From positions 62,001-126,000 of the forward strand of contig NZ_JAKCFA010000002.1 in NCBI RefSeq assembly GCF_024198215.1: a stretch of 64,000 bases of DNA, written 5' to 3'. The position numbers and the translations under genes were made by a program. Below, one piece after another: positions 44,948-54,924 of the stretch (the stretch's first letter is position 1; every line of letters starts with the position of its first letter). This DNA comes from Myxococcus qinghaiensis (GTDB lineage: Bacteria; Myxococcota; Myxococcia; Myxococcales; Myxococcaceae). Under the pieces are notes generated by a model that saw nothing but the letters and a program-made list of their open reading frames with translations, was not told the origin of the DNA and did no database searches.

Positions 44948-46447
44948 CTAGCCCGGGCGGTGGCTCTCCGTGCTCGGCGGCGCCAGCACGCGCGCGGGGC
45001 GCGGCAACAGCCGGGCGAGGAGCGCACTGACGGACGTCACGGGGTGGGCGCCGGGCTCGGGCAGGCGCGTGGCGAGCATGCCGGCGCCGAGCCGGGCCAC
45101 CGAGGACAGGACGAAGAGGACGTGCAGGTTCACCCAGGGCATGCCGCCGAGGATGAACTGCTCGGGCAGGGCGGAGGCGATGGCGCCCCCCAGCGCGGCC
45201 GCAATGGAGTAGGCAAGGCCGCCCGCCGTGGCGAAGGCGGCGAGGTAGAAGGGCCGGCCCTTGCGCGGCGCCACGCTGAGCGGCAGCGCGAAGATGGCCA
45301 GGCCGTGACCGCTCCACAGGGAGCCTGCGAGCAGCACGTCGAAGAGCAGGGGCCACAGCGTCCCCGCCGACGGCAAGAGCCACAGCGCCGGAATCACGCC
45401 GATGCCCAGCGAGCACGCCAGCAGCACCGGCTGCGCGCCCACCTTGTCGATCATCTTCCCCCATAGAGGGGCGGTGAGGATGCGCACCCCGGCGACGGCC
45501 GCGGCATGCAGGGCCATGATGACGAAGGTCATCTTGAGGTTCTGGAGGCTGTGCAGCGCGAAGAACGGCGCGGACACGCCCACCGCCGCGTTCCAGGCGA
45601 CCTGGTAGGTGAGCACGCGCCGCGCGAGCGGGTCCTTCAGCGGCACCAGCGCGCCCCTCAGCTCCAGCCGGGGCGCGGTGCCCGGCGGCGCGGGGTCATG
45701 CTGGCTGGCCATCAGCAGCGTCGTCACCACGCCCATGACACACGCGCCCAGCGCCAGCAGGGGCAGGGCCACGCCCAGGCCCTCGGCGGGACGCAGCCGG
45801 TCCATCAACAGGCCCGCGCCGAGCGACGCCAGCGTGCCCGCCAGCGTGGTGAGCGCGGTGCGCCGTCCGAAGAAGCGTCCGCGCACGGCGCGCGGCACCA
45901 GCTCCCCCATCCACGCCACCCACGCGTTGTTGCCCACCACGCCCAGCACCGCCGACGCCCCCGCGACGACGAGCAGCACGTGCTGCCGCGCCGCCAGCTC
46001 CAGGTCCAACCAGGGCAGGACGGCCAGCGGGAACATCACCAGGCGCGACAGGCACACCGCCGTCAGCGCCACGCGCCGGTGGCCGAAGGCGGACGTCAGC
46101 CACGCGGCGGGGAACTGCACGAACTGGGCGAGGAACGGCAGCGCCGTCATCACGCCCACCAGCAGCGGCCCCAGCCCCAGGGCGATGGCCCACGCCGTCA
46201 GCACGGTGGCGCCCGCGCAGGCGGTGAAGACCTCCGTGAACATGCCCTCCACCACGGATGCGCCCAGCGTCGCGCGCAGCCTCTTCGCGGGGGTGTGCGA
46301 GGGGACGTCGGGGCTGTCCGCCGGGGGAGCACCCAGGAGGGGCGCGGCCGAGCCGGGCAGCGACGAACCCGGACGGAAGAGGGGGACGGCGGAGGCGAGC
46401 GAGGCGAAGCTGCTCAGGACGTAGCGGCGGAAGGCAGCGGTGCTCAT
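44948..46447 (-). CDS. Major facilitator superfamily transporter
   Basis: A 499-residue MFS protein with about 12 membrane segments. A cytoplasmic N-terminal stretch of about 70 residues precedes VVEGMFTEVFTACAGATVLTAWAIALG. GHRRVALTAVCLSRLVM and PRAVRGRFFGRRTALTTLAG are the MFS loop 2-3 type motifs. A second half begins near LARRVLTYQVAWNAAVGVSAPFF. The ATG at 46447 follows GGCGCCCCTCG, a weak ribosome site. It is divergent from the polyprenyl-synthase operon, and the palindrome at 46587-46604 lies in the shared promoter region, so co-regulation is possible. Substrate unknown. Confidence 0.85.
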   Translation of the reverse strand: MSTAAFRRYVLSSFASLASAVPLFRPGSSLPGSAAPLLGAPPADSPDVPSHTPAKRLRATLGASVVEGMFTEVFTACAGATVLTAWAIALGLGPLLVGVMTALPFLAQFVQFPAAWLTSAFGHRRVALTAVCLSRLVMFPLAVLPWLDLELAARQHVLLVVAGASAVLGVVGNNAWVAWMGELVPRAVRGRFFGRRTALTTLAGTLASLGAGLLMDRLRPAEGLGVALPLLALGACVMGVVTTLLMASQHDPAPPGTAPRLELRGALVPLKDPLARRVLTYQVAWNAAVGVSAPFFALHSLQNLKMTFVIMALHAAAVAGVRILTAPLWGKMIDKVGAQPVLLACSLGIGVIPALWLLPSAGTLWPLLFDVLLAGSLWSGHGLAIFALPLSVAPRKGRPFYLAAFATAGGLAYSIAAALGGAIASALPEQFILGGMPWVNLHVLFVLSSVARLGAGMLATRLPEPGAHPVTSVSALLARLLPRPARVLAPPSTESHRPG

Positions 46448-46586
46448 CGAGGGGCGCCTCCGTCTGTCGCACGGCGCCCCCAGGCGCCTCAATCCGACCT
46501 TGTCCCCCCTCTGGCCGCCTGCTCGGGCCCCGGGCGAGTCCGGCCGCCCGCCCCCCTGGCCGGAGGGGGCGCTGGAATCAGGTGCA

Positions 46587-46604
46587 GTTCAAGCGGTCTT
46601 GAAC
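46587..46604. promoter_or_regulatory. Perfect palindromic operator in a divergent promoter
   Basis: GTTCAAG-CGGT-CTTGAAC is a perfect 7-base inverted repeat with a 4-base spacer. Immediately after it comes a -10-like TATATG (46605-46610), about 24 bases before the polyprenyl-synthase start. GAGGAGA at 46618-46624 is the ribosome site. A dimeric regulator bound here would cover the promoter. The MarR/GbsR-like protein encoded second in this operon is the obvious candidate (inference). Confidence 0.6.
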
Positions 46605-46633
46605 TATATGAACGTCCGAGGAGAACGGCGCAC

Positions 46634-47632
46634 ATGGAACTGGCTCGGGAGCTCACGGACTTTCTGGCGGCGGTGGAGCAGCGGCTCGACAGCACGCTGG
46701 TGGATGGCAACGCCGGTCCGGACGTGAAGGGCGACACGCTGATGGAAGCGGCCCGGCACCTCTGCGTGGGCACTGGCGGCAAGCGCGCGCGTCCCATGCT
46801 GGTGCGGTTGTTCGGCGGCGCGGTGGGTGTGGCGCCGGAGCGACTGGTGGACGTGGCGGTGGCGGCGGAGCTCATCCACTCGGCGAGCCTGCTGCATGAC
46901 GACGTGGTGGACGCGGGCATGTTCCGCCGGGGCCGCCCGACGGTGAACGCGCGCTGGGGCAACATCGTGGCGGTGATGAGCGGCGACCTCATCCTGTCCA
47001 CGGGCCTGCACCACCTGGCGCAGCTCGACTCGCGGCTGACCTTGTCGGCGCTGTCGGTCGTCTCCGAGATGACCCGCGCGGCCATCGCCGAGGTCGAGGC
47101 GCGAGGCGACCTGGACCTGCCGATGAACCGGCTGCGCTTCATCGCCGAGGGCAAGACGGGCTCGCTGTTCGGCTGGTGCGGACACGCGGCGGCGACGCTG
47201 GCGAACCTGCCGGAGGCGGTGGACCGCTTCGACGGGTTCGGCCGTCACCTGGGCGTGGCGTTTCAGATCGCCGACGACATCCGCGACATCCTGGGCACGG
47301 ACGTGGGCAAGCCGCGGTACGCGGATGTGCACTCGCGCACCCCGTCGATGCCCATCCTGCTCGCGGTGGCGAAGGACGAGAGCCTGCGGCGCAAGCTGAA
47401 GGACGCGTGGGCCTTCTCCACGATTACGCCCGACCGCACGAAGGAGATTGGCGCCGCGATTGAAGCCACCGGCGCGGTGGAGGCGTCCATGGCGCGGATG
47501 AACGTGGAGATTGAAGCGGCGCTCGACAAGCTGGGCCACTTCGCCCACGAGCCGGCGGGCGCGGAGCTGGTGGGCTGGGCGCGCAAGCTGTCGGCGGGAA
47601 TCGCGGAGCAAGTCCAGGGGCGGGCCGCATGA
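46634..47632 (+). CDS. Trans-isoprenyl (polyprenyl) diphosphate synthase
   Basis: A 332-residue head-to-tail prenyl transferase. The first aspartate-rich motif is DDVVD (Asp89, Asp90, Asp93) in SASLLHDDVVDAG, and the second DDIRD (Asp214-Asp218) in FQIADDIRDILG. GGKRARPMLV binds isopentenyl diphosphate. Residues before the first motif (AAELIHSAS) are small, which favours a longer chain such as octaprenyl rather than farnesyl diphosphate, as for quinone side chains. Without structural comparison this is only likely. First gene of an operon overlapping the MarR-like regulator by ATGA. Confidence 0.92.
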   Translation: MELARELTDFLAAVEQRLDSTLVDGNAGPDVKGDTLMEAARHLCVGTGGKRARPMLVRLFGGAVGVAPERLVDVAVAAELIHSASLLHDDVVDAGMFRRGRPTVNARWGNIVAVMSGDLILSTGLHHLAQLDSRLTLSALSVVSEMTRAAIAEVEARGDLDLPMNRLRFIAEGKTGSLFGWCGHAAATLANLPEAVDRFDGFGRHLGVAFQIADDIRDILGTDVGKPRYADVHSRTPSMPILLAVAKDESLRRKLKDAWAFSTITPDRTKEIGAAIEATGAVEASMARMNVEIEAALDKLGHFAHEPAGAELVGWARKLSAGIAEQVQGRAA

Positions 47633-48222
47633 AAGGCTACCTGTGGACGGGGGGACACGGGAGTCCGAGCAACCCGGATGCGCCGGTCATCGAGGGCCGG
47701 CTCGCGCCGTGGGAAGCCATCGCGGTGGACGCGGTGGGCAATGTCATCGAGTTCTGGGGCTTCAAGCGCAACCAGGGCCGGGTGTGGGCGCTCCTGTACC
47801 TGCGGGGCGAGCCGCTGACGGCGGGTGAAATCGAGCGCGAGCTGGACTTGTCCAAGGGCGGCGTCTCCATGCTGCTGCGCGACTTGGAGCGCTGGGGCGT
47901 CATCCAGCGGGTGCGGCTGCCGCAGGACACGGTCTGGCGCTACGGCGCGGAGACGGACCTGGTGCGGATGGTGCGGCACGTCATCGAGGAGCGCGAGGCG
48001 GGCTTCGTGGCGCGCATCCGCGCGGACCTCGCCGAGGCGCGGCGGCTGGCGGAGGTGGCGGGCCAGGTCCCGAGTGATCGGCTGGAGCGGCTGGAGAAGA
48101 TGGCCACGCTGGCGGAGCACGTGGAGCGGGCGCTGCGGCTGTTCATCAAGACGTCGCGGTTGGACGTGTCCGGGGTGCTGGCGGTGTTCCGGGACGGCGC
48201 CTCGCGGCGGAACGAGCGGTAG
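47629..48222 (+). CDS. GbsR/MarR-type winged-helix transcriptional regulator
   Basis: A 197-residue DNA-binding protein. NQGRVWALLYLRGEPLTAGEIERELDLSKGGVSMLLRDLERWGVI is a winged helix-turn-helix of the GbsR branch of MarR. Hydrophobic helices on both sides should form the dimer. No cysteine or iron-sulfur site is evident. It overlaps the polyprenyl-synthase gene (ATGA) and is probably autoregulatory through the palindrome at 46587-46604. The ligand is unknown; a lipid or isoprenoid signal would fit the operon. Confidence 0.85.
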   Translation: MKGYLWTGGHGSPSNPDAPVIEGRLAPWEAIAVDAVGNVIEFWGFKRNQGRVWALLYLRGEPLTAGEIERELDLSKGGVSMLLRDLERWGVIQRVRLPQDTVWRYGAETDLVRMVRHVIEEREAGFVARIRADLAEARRLAEVAGQVPSDRLERLEKMATLAEHVERALRLFIKTSRLDVSGVLAVFRDGASRRNER

Positions 48223-48232
48223 GGGACGTCAC

Positions 48233-48757
48233 ATGGATTCGCATTACGACATGGTGATGAAGGCGCGGGAGGGTGCGGACCCGAACGCGAAGCGGCTGTA
48301 CTTCGCGTACTCCACCATCCTGGACCGGGCCGCGTTCGACGAGTGGAAGCAGCAGCACTCGTATGGCTTCTTCGAGCTGCCGGAGGGGCGGCTGGCGGAG
48401 GCGGTGGACGTGGACCTGGTCTACGACTTCCCGTCGCGCTGGTGGGGTGGGCGGGTGGCGGGGCTGGCGGATGCGACGGGAGGCCAGGTGTTCGGGCGTC
48501 TCTTCGAGATCCAGGGCCAGGACTGGCCCATCGTGCAGCACAAGGAAGGCTTCGTGACGGGCATGTGCGTGGAGCGCACGGTGAAGGTGCTCGTGGACGG
48601 GCAGGAGGTGGAGGCCACGGCCTTCGTCACCAACCCGAGGCGCGCGGCGCAGGACGGCCCGGTGAGCCCCCGCTTCGTGGAGGCACTGGTGCGGGGCGCC
48701 CAGGCGGCCGGGCTGCCCGCGGATTACGTGGAGCGGCTGAAGCGCGGCGGGGCCTGA
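48233..48757 (+). CDS. Gamma-glutamylcyclotransferase-like (GGCT/AIG2 fold) protein
   Basis: A 174-residue protein opening with RLYFAYSTILDRAAFDEWK, in the position of the GGCT-fold phosphate/gamma-glutamyl loop (typically YFAYGSNL). It continues FGRLFEIQGQDWPIVQHKEGF, the usual second half where GGCT enzymes place the catalytic glutamate. The glycine of the loop is replaced by Ser-Thr, so the substrate may differ. It starts 10 bases after the regulator gene and ends the operon. Cytoplasmic; function unknown. Confidence 0.72.
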   Translation: MDSHYDMVMKAREGADPNAKRLYFAYSTILDRAAFDEWKQQHSYGFFELPEGRLAEAVDVDLVYDFPSRWWGGRVAGLADATGGQVFGRLFEIQGQDWPIVQHKEGFVTGMCVERTVKVLVDGQEVEATAFVTNPRRAAQDGPVSPRFVEALVRGAQAAGLPADYVERLKRGGA

Positions 48758-48830
48758 CGGACGCTGGACGGGAGGGGAGGCGGGGCACCGTGCCATTCCG
48801 GGCGGCGGTGCCTAGGTTCCCTCCGCGTCC

Positions 48831-48929
48831 ATGTTCTTCTTCTTTTCGAACCGATTGGGTTGTCTGGGCAGCATCCTCGTTTCCGTGGTGCTGAGCGCGC
48901 TGCTGTACTTCCTCTTCATGCGCGCGTAG
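48831..48929 (+). CDS. 32-residue single-pass membrane protein
   Basis: A short frame, MFFFFSNRLGCLGSILVSVV then LSALLYFLFMRA, followed by TAG. It is almost entirely one membrane helix with Arg residues at each end and a Gly-Cys-Leu-Gly turn. Ribosome-site support is weak (TTCCCTCCGCGTCC upstream on this strand). I recall similar tiny proteins beginning MFFFF and containing GCLGS in other bacteria, which favours a real gene. It sits 73 bases after the GGCT-like gene and may share its message. Function unknown. Confidence 0.5.
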   Translation: MFFFFSNRLGCLGSILVSVVLSALLYFLFMRA

Positions 48930-48948
48930 CCGGCCGAGGACGCGGCGC

Positions 48949-49158
48949 TCAAGCCTTGCCGTGCCAGAGGTCCGTCTCGTCCTCGTCCTCCAGCGGGTGG
49001 ACGGTGACGACGGTCCCATCCTTGTCAGGCGTGCTCCGGGTGGCCTCGGCTTCGGCCGGGGTGTGAGGCGCACGTTCTGAGAAGTTGTCGCCCTGGAGCT
49101 GCCGCTGGCGCTGCTCGCTGGTGCCGCCATATCCCTCGGCGATCTTCTTTCGGGCCAT
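48949..49158 (-). CDS. Small acidic hypothetical protein
   Basis: A 69-residue, very polar protein (MARKKIAEGYGGTSEQRQRQ at the start, HPLEDEDETDLWHGKA at the end) with no signal peptide or hydrophobic core. It is probably intrinsically disordered. The ATG at 49158 follows AGAGGAA on its strand; a longer frame to 49314 runs into the repeat region and is rejected. Family not recognised. Confidence 0.6.
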   Translation of the reverse strand: MARKKIAEGYGGTSEQRQRQLQGDNFSERAPHTPAEAEATRSTPDKDGTVVTVHPLEDEDETDLWHGKA

Positions 49159-49295
49159 CTCGCGTTCCTCTGGCTGGGGTGTAGTCCCCATACGGTGGGG
49201 GCCGCCCAGGGGGGCCGCAATGCCTGCTCCCATCGCCGAGCCCGGCGCGGCGCGGGTGGCCTGGAGGGGAAGCGAGCGCCGGGCTCCACCGTTCA

Positions 49296-49498
49296 GATCA
49301 CCCGGCGATCTCAAGGGCCATGCCTACATGAACAAGGCATCAGTGGTTTCTGTCCCTCGCCTCTACGCGAATTGTCCAAAAGTCATCAGGGGTTGAGCGC
49401 GTTTCGGCCTGATAATGCGGGCTTGAGGATGCCTGAACATCTTATCAGTGGGTCGAAAGTGCTTCCAAAACCCGAGGCCAGTCGATCACCCGGCGATC
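49296..49498. repeat. Two copies of a 15-base near-palindrome
   Basis: GATCACCCGGCGATC occurs at 49296-49310 and again, identical, at 49484-49498. Each copy is a near-perfect inverted repeat (one mismatched pair) and sits 10 or 18 bases before one of the ATGCCTACATG repeats described separately. No gene is visible around them. Confidence 0.7.
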
Positions 49499-49634
49499 GG
49501 CCTGGCGGGAAATCCCATGCCTACATGCTCTGATGATCAGTGATTTTCCACCCCTTTGGCACGGGTCTGCTGCCCTGGACACCGGCGCGCACGAAGGCCC
49601 ATGCCTACATGGCTGGATGTTCAGTGGTTTTCAG
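49320..49634. repeat. Cluster of four imperfect direct repeats in a 560-base gene-free stretch
   Basis: Four units share ATGCCTACATG (or a close variant), then about 10 bases, then TCAGTGG/ATTT. They start at 49320, 49429 (variant ATGCCTGAACAT), 49517 and 49601, so start-to-start spacing is 109, 88 and 84 bases. The last copy runs on into TTTTCAGGGG, and a similar TCAGGGGTTGAGCG lies at 49385. The DNA here is less GC-rich than the genes around it and has no credible open frame. Spacing and sequence drift are too irregular for an active CRISPR array. It may be a chromosomal repeat family or structured RNA. Confidence 0.6.
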
Positions 49635-49660
49635 GGGTAGCGACGACGACTGGTAACGAA

Positions 49661-49708
49661 AGACAATGCAACCGCAGACAGGCGTGAATGTCTGTGATTG
49701 CATTGTCT
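49661..49708 (-). terminator. 20-bp stem-loop downstream of glgB
   Basis: The arms 49661-49680 and 49689-49708 pair over 20 positions with one mismatch and one G-T pair, around the 8-base loop GGCGTGAA. It starts 14 bases after the glgB stop on the minus strand, and the transcript then reads TTTCGTTACC. This is the longest hairpin noticed in the window and should end the GlgE-pathway operon. ATTGTCTGT is repeated directly beside the right arm (49702-49719). Confidence 0.7.
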
Positions 49709-49721
49709 GTATTGTCTGTCT

Positions 49722-51926
49722 TCAGCCCGGCGTGAACCACAATACAGACAGCGGGGGCAGGGTGAGCAGCGCGGAAGCCGGCTGTCCATCCCAGCCCGTG
49801 GCCTCCGTGTGGAGCTGACCCATGTTTCCCACGTTGGAGCCGCCGTACTCGCCCGCGTCGGAGTTGAGGATCTCCACGTAGTGGGTGTGCAGCGGGAAGC
49901 CCACGCGGTAGTTCTCGCGCACGGTGGGGGAGAGGTTGGCCACGCACACCACATGGCGTCCCGGCTGCCGCGAGCGCCGGATGAAGGCCAGCACGTTCGA
50001 CGCCGCGGAGTCCGGCTGCAGCCACTGGAAGCCCACCGGCTCACTGTCCGCGTCATGCAGCGCGGGCAGCTCCCTGTAGACGTGGTTCAGCTTCGCGACC
50101 AGTCGCTGGATGCCCTGATGTCCCGGGTCCTGTGTCAGGTGCCAGTCCAGGCTCTTGTCGTGGTTCCACTCGGACGGCTGGCCGAACTCGCCGCCCATGA
50201 AGAGCAGCTTCTTGCCCGGGTGCGCCCACATCCACGCGAACAGCGAGCGCAGGTTGGCGCGCTTCTGCCACGGGTCTCCCGGCATGCGCCCGTACAAGCT
50301 GCCCTTGCCGTGCACCACCTCGTCATGGCTCAGCGGCAACATGAAGTGCTCGCTGAACGCGTACAGCAGCCCGAACGTGAGCTGGTTGTGGTGGTATTGC
50401 CGGTAGATGGGGTCCTTGGAGAAGTACGACAGCGTGTCGTGCATCCACCCCATGTTCCACTTGAAGTGGAAGCCCAGGCCGCCCTCGCTCACGGGCGAGG
50501 AGACCTTCGGCCACGCGGTGGACTCCTCGGCGATGACCACGACGCCCGGGTGCTTGCGGCGCACCGTCTCATTCAGCTCGCGCAGGAACTGGATGGCCTC
50601 CTCGTTCTCCCGGCCACCCCAGCGATTCGGAATCCACTCGCCCTGCTTGCGGCTGTAGTCGAGGTAGAGCATCGACGCCACCGCGTCCACGCGCAGACCA
50701 TCGATGTGGTACTCCTCAATCCAGAACAGCGCGTTGGCGATGAGGAAGTTGCGGACCTCGTTGCGGCCGAAGTTGAAGACCAGCGTGCCCCAGTCCGGCT
50801 GCGCGCCCTTGCGCGGATCCGCGTGCTCGTACAGCGCCGTGCCGTCGAACTCGCCCAGCGCGTGCGCGTCCCGGGGGAAGTGGCCGGGCACCCAGTCGAC
50901 GATGACGCCGATGCCCTCCTGGTGCAGGTGGTCCACCATGAAGCGGAAGTCGTCCGGGTGGCCGAAGCGCGCGGTGGGCGCGTAGTAGCCACTGACCTGG
51001 TAGCCCCACGAGCCGCCGTAGGGATGCTCCGACACGGGGAGCAGCTCCACGTGCGTGAAGCCCATGTGCTTGACGTACTCCGCCAGCGCCGGCGCCAGCT
51101 CGCGGTACGTCATGGGGCGGTCGCCGTCCTCCACCACCCGGCGCCAGCTCCCCAGGTGCACCTCGTACACGCTCCAGGGCTGGTGCGTGACGTCGGACTT
51201 CCGAGTGCGCTCCTCCAACCAGGGGCCATCACCCCAGCCGTAGCGCCCCAGGTCATGCACCACGGACGCGGTGGCCGGAGGCATCTCGGCGCGGAAGGCG
51301 AACGGGTCCGACTTCAGCACGCGAGGCCCGCCCTGGCCGGGGCGAATCTCGAACTTGTAGCGCGCGCCTTCGCCCACCTCGGGAACGAACAGCTCCCAGA
51401 TGCCCGATGCGCCCATGCGCCGCATGGAGTGCAGCCGACCATCCCAGCTGTTGAAGTCGCCGACGACCGAGACTCCCGCCGCCGTGGGCGCCCACACCGC
51501 GAAGGACACGCCGCGCGTGCCGTTGTGGTGGATGAGGTGCGCGCCCATGCGCTCCCAGAGCCGCTCGTGGCGTCCCTCGCCCGCGTAGTACAGGTCCATC
51601 TCCCCGAGCGTGGGGAGGAAGCTGTAGGGGTCTCTCAGCGTGAAGACGCGCTTGCCGGGGTACTCCACCTCCAACAGGTAGCCGAAGGTCTTGTCCCGTC
51701 CGTTGACGCGGGCCTCGAAGACGCCGTCCTGGCGGTGCGTCATCGGGACGCGGCCTCCGAACTCCGGGAGGACGTGGATGGCCACGGCGTCAGGACGGAA
51801 GGCGCGGACCACCACGCCATCGCCGTCCGGATGGATGCCGAGCACGGAGTGGGGCTCCGGGTGCCGCAGCTCCACCACGCGTCGCAGCTCCGCGTCGACC
51901 TGCACCTTTTCCGCGGGCTTCCTCAC
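49722..51926 (-). CDS. glgB: 1,4-alpha-glucan branching enzyme
   Basis: A 734-residue GH13 branching enzyme that cuts alpha-1,4 chains and re-attaches them as alpha-1,6 branches. Order: N1 module (HPEPHSVLGIHPDGDG), CBM48 (VSFAVWAPTAAGVSVVGDFN), and the catalytic barrel with nucleophile Asp414 in GLRVDAVASMLY, acid/base Glu467 in VVIAEESTAWP and LPLSHDEVVHGKGSL. The nucleophile-to-acid distance, 53 residues, equals that in E. coli GlgB. Full length. Its ATG overlaps the maltokinase stop by ATGA; it is the last gene of the glgE-treS-mak-glgB operon and acts on the glucan made by GlgE. Confidence 0.97.
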   Translation of the reverse strand: MRKPAEKVQVDAELRRVVELRHPEPHSVLGIHPDGDGVVVRAFRPDAVAIHVLPEFGGRVPMTHRQDGVFEARVNGRDKTFGYLLEVEYPGKRVFTLRDPYSFLPTLGEMDLYYAGEGRHERLWERMGAHLIHHNGTRGVSFAVWAPTAAGVSVVGDFNSWDGRLHSMRRMGASGIWELFVPEVGEGARYKFEIRPGQGGPRVLKSDPFAFRAEMPPATASVVHDLGRYGWGDGPWLEERTRKSDVTHQPWSVYEVHLGSWRRVVEDGDRPMTYRELAPALAEYVKHMGFTHVELLPVSEHPYGGSWGYQVSGYYAPTARFGHPDDFRFMVDHLHQEGIGVIVDWVPGHFPRDAHALGEFDGTALYEHADPRKGAQPDWGTLVFNFGRNEVRNFLIANALFWIEEYHIDGLRVDAVASMLYLDYSRKQGEWIPNRWGGRENEEAIQFLRELNETVRRKHPGVVVIAEESTAWPKVSSPVSEGGLGFHFKWNMGWMHDTLSYFSKDPIYRQYHHNQLTFGLLYAFSEHFMLPLSHDEVVHGKGSLYGRMPGDPWQKRANLRSLFAWMWAHPGKKLLFMGGEFGQPSEWNHDKSLDWHLTQDPGHQGIQRLVAKLNHVYRELPALHDADSEPVGFQWLQPDSAASNVLAFIRRSRQPGRHVVCVANLSPTVRENYRVGFPLHTHYVEILNSDAGEYGGSNVGNMGQLHTEATGWDGQPASALLTLPPLSVLWFTPG

Positions 51927-53253
51927 TGGGACTCCTCCATCCGCAAGAGGGCCTCGACGGGGATGCGCACCCAGTCTGGCCGGTTCTGCATCTCATACCT
52001 CACTTCGTACAGGAGCTTCTCCAGCTCGAACGCGCGCAGCATCGTGTCGAATGCCGCGGCGTCCGTCGGCAGGAAGGCCGCCCCCTGGGTCGCCTTGCGG
52101 TAGCCCTCCAGGAAGGCCGACCGGCTGGGCCCCACGCGACCTCGCGGCGTGCCACCCTCCAGCGCCACCGTGGCCTCCGCGTAGTCGAACGAGCGAATCA
52201 TCCCCGCCACGTCTCGCAGCGGGCTGTACTTCTCCCGCCGCGCCGTGAAGCTGCGCGCAGGCTCGCCCTCGAAGTCGAAGATGAGCCATTGCTCGTTGGC
52301 CCGCAGCACCTGGCCCAGGTGCAGGTCGCCGTGGATGCGGATCTTCTGGCCGGACGGCGCCACCTGGGCCAGTCGCTTCGCGTACTCGATGAGCCCCTCG
52401 CGGCGCCCCTCCAGGTCCGGATGAAGCCGGCCCGCCTCCGCCAGCGTCACGCCCAGCTCGCCGACGATGGACGCGCTCCAGCGTTGCAGGTCCTCCTGCA
52501 GCAACGGCTCCGGCGCGAAGGCCGCGTCGTCCATGGGCGCCGAGCCGAAGGCCAGGTGCAGATCTCCCAGCCGCGCGCCCAGCTCCTCCATCTCCTCCAG
52601 GAAGCGGTCTCCCATCGGCCGCGCCTGGCGCAACCGGTCCAACGTGTACTTCCATCCGTCCACCGCGTCGGGGATGAAGCGGTGCGCCAGCGCGAGCGTC
52701 GCTCCGGCGGCGCCCTCCAGTCGCAGCGCGCCCAGCAGGGCAGGGGTGGCCCGGAACGTCGTCCGCGTGGCGAGGAAGCGCCCCACCTCGTGCTCGGGGT
52801 TCACCCCGGCCTCCAGCTTGCGGATGATCTTCACGATGACCTTCTCGCCCAGCACGATGGAGGTGTTGCTCTGCTCCACCATCAGCCGGCGCACCGTGAG
52901 CGGCGAAGGCATGCCCAACAAGCCCTCGGGCCCCGCAATCCATTCCCCCACGATGCGGCCCGAAGCGGAGGGCAGCTGGGCGCCGTCACGGATGAGGTCG
53001 AACAGGGCGCGAATGCAGCCGTCGTCCTCCAGCGCGTCGCGGATTCCATCCGACGAGGGCTTCACCGGCAGCAGGTAGCGCTCGGGTTGACCCAGCTCGT
53101 AGGTGACTTCCACCACGGCCAGCGACAGGTTGCACGGCGAGGCGTCCAGTTGGGCGTGGTCTACCACTGCGACCTGTTTGATGGGCCAGGCCTTCCCGGC
53201 GAACCAGCGCTGACTCTTGAGGTACTCCGGCAGCTTCGTCAGGTCCAAGGTCG

Positions 53254-53257
<4 letters not shown>
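51923..53257 (-). CDS. mak: Maltokinase (Pep2-type)
   Basis: A 444-residue aminoglycoside-phosphotransferase-like kinase that makes maltose 1-phosphate from maltose and ATP. The N-terminal lobe is typical ([14 protein letters not shown], the maltokinase hallmark). The core shows [33 protein letters not shown] (ATP-binding lysine), catalytic loop [13 protein letters not shown] and metal site [14 protein letters not shown] chose the GTG at 53257, which overlaps the treS stop as GTGA and begins immediately before [10 protein letters not shown]; an ATG at 53299 lies inside treS. The intact catalytic motifs and the operon context make the role secure. Confidence 0.95.
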
Positions 53258-54909
<1,652 letters not shown>

Positions 54910-54924
54910 ACGCCTCTCGGGTTG

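Noticed and set aside
49556..49575. Sigma-54 promoter (TGGCAC...TGCTG)
   Set aside because: The spacing between the GG and GC elements is one base too short and no gene starts suitably downstream.
49320..49634. CRISPR array
   Set aside because: Repeat units are imperfect, start 84-109 bases apart irregularly, and no cas gene is in the window.
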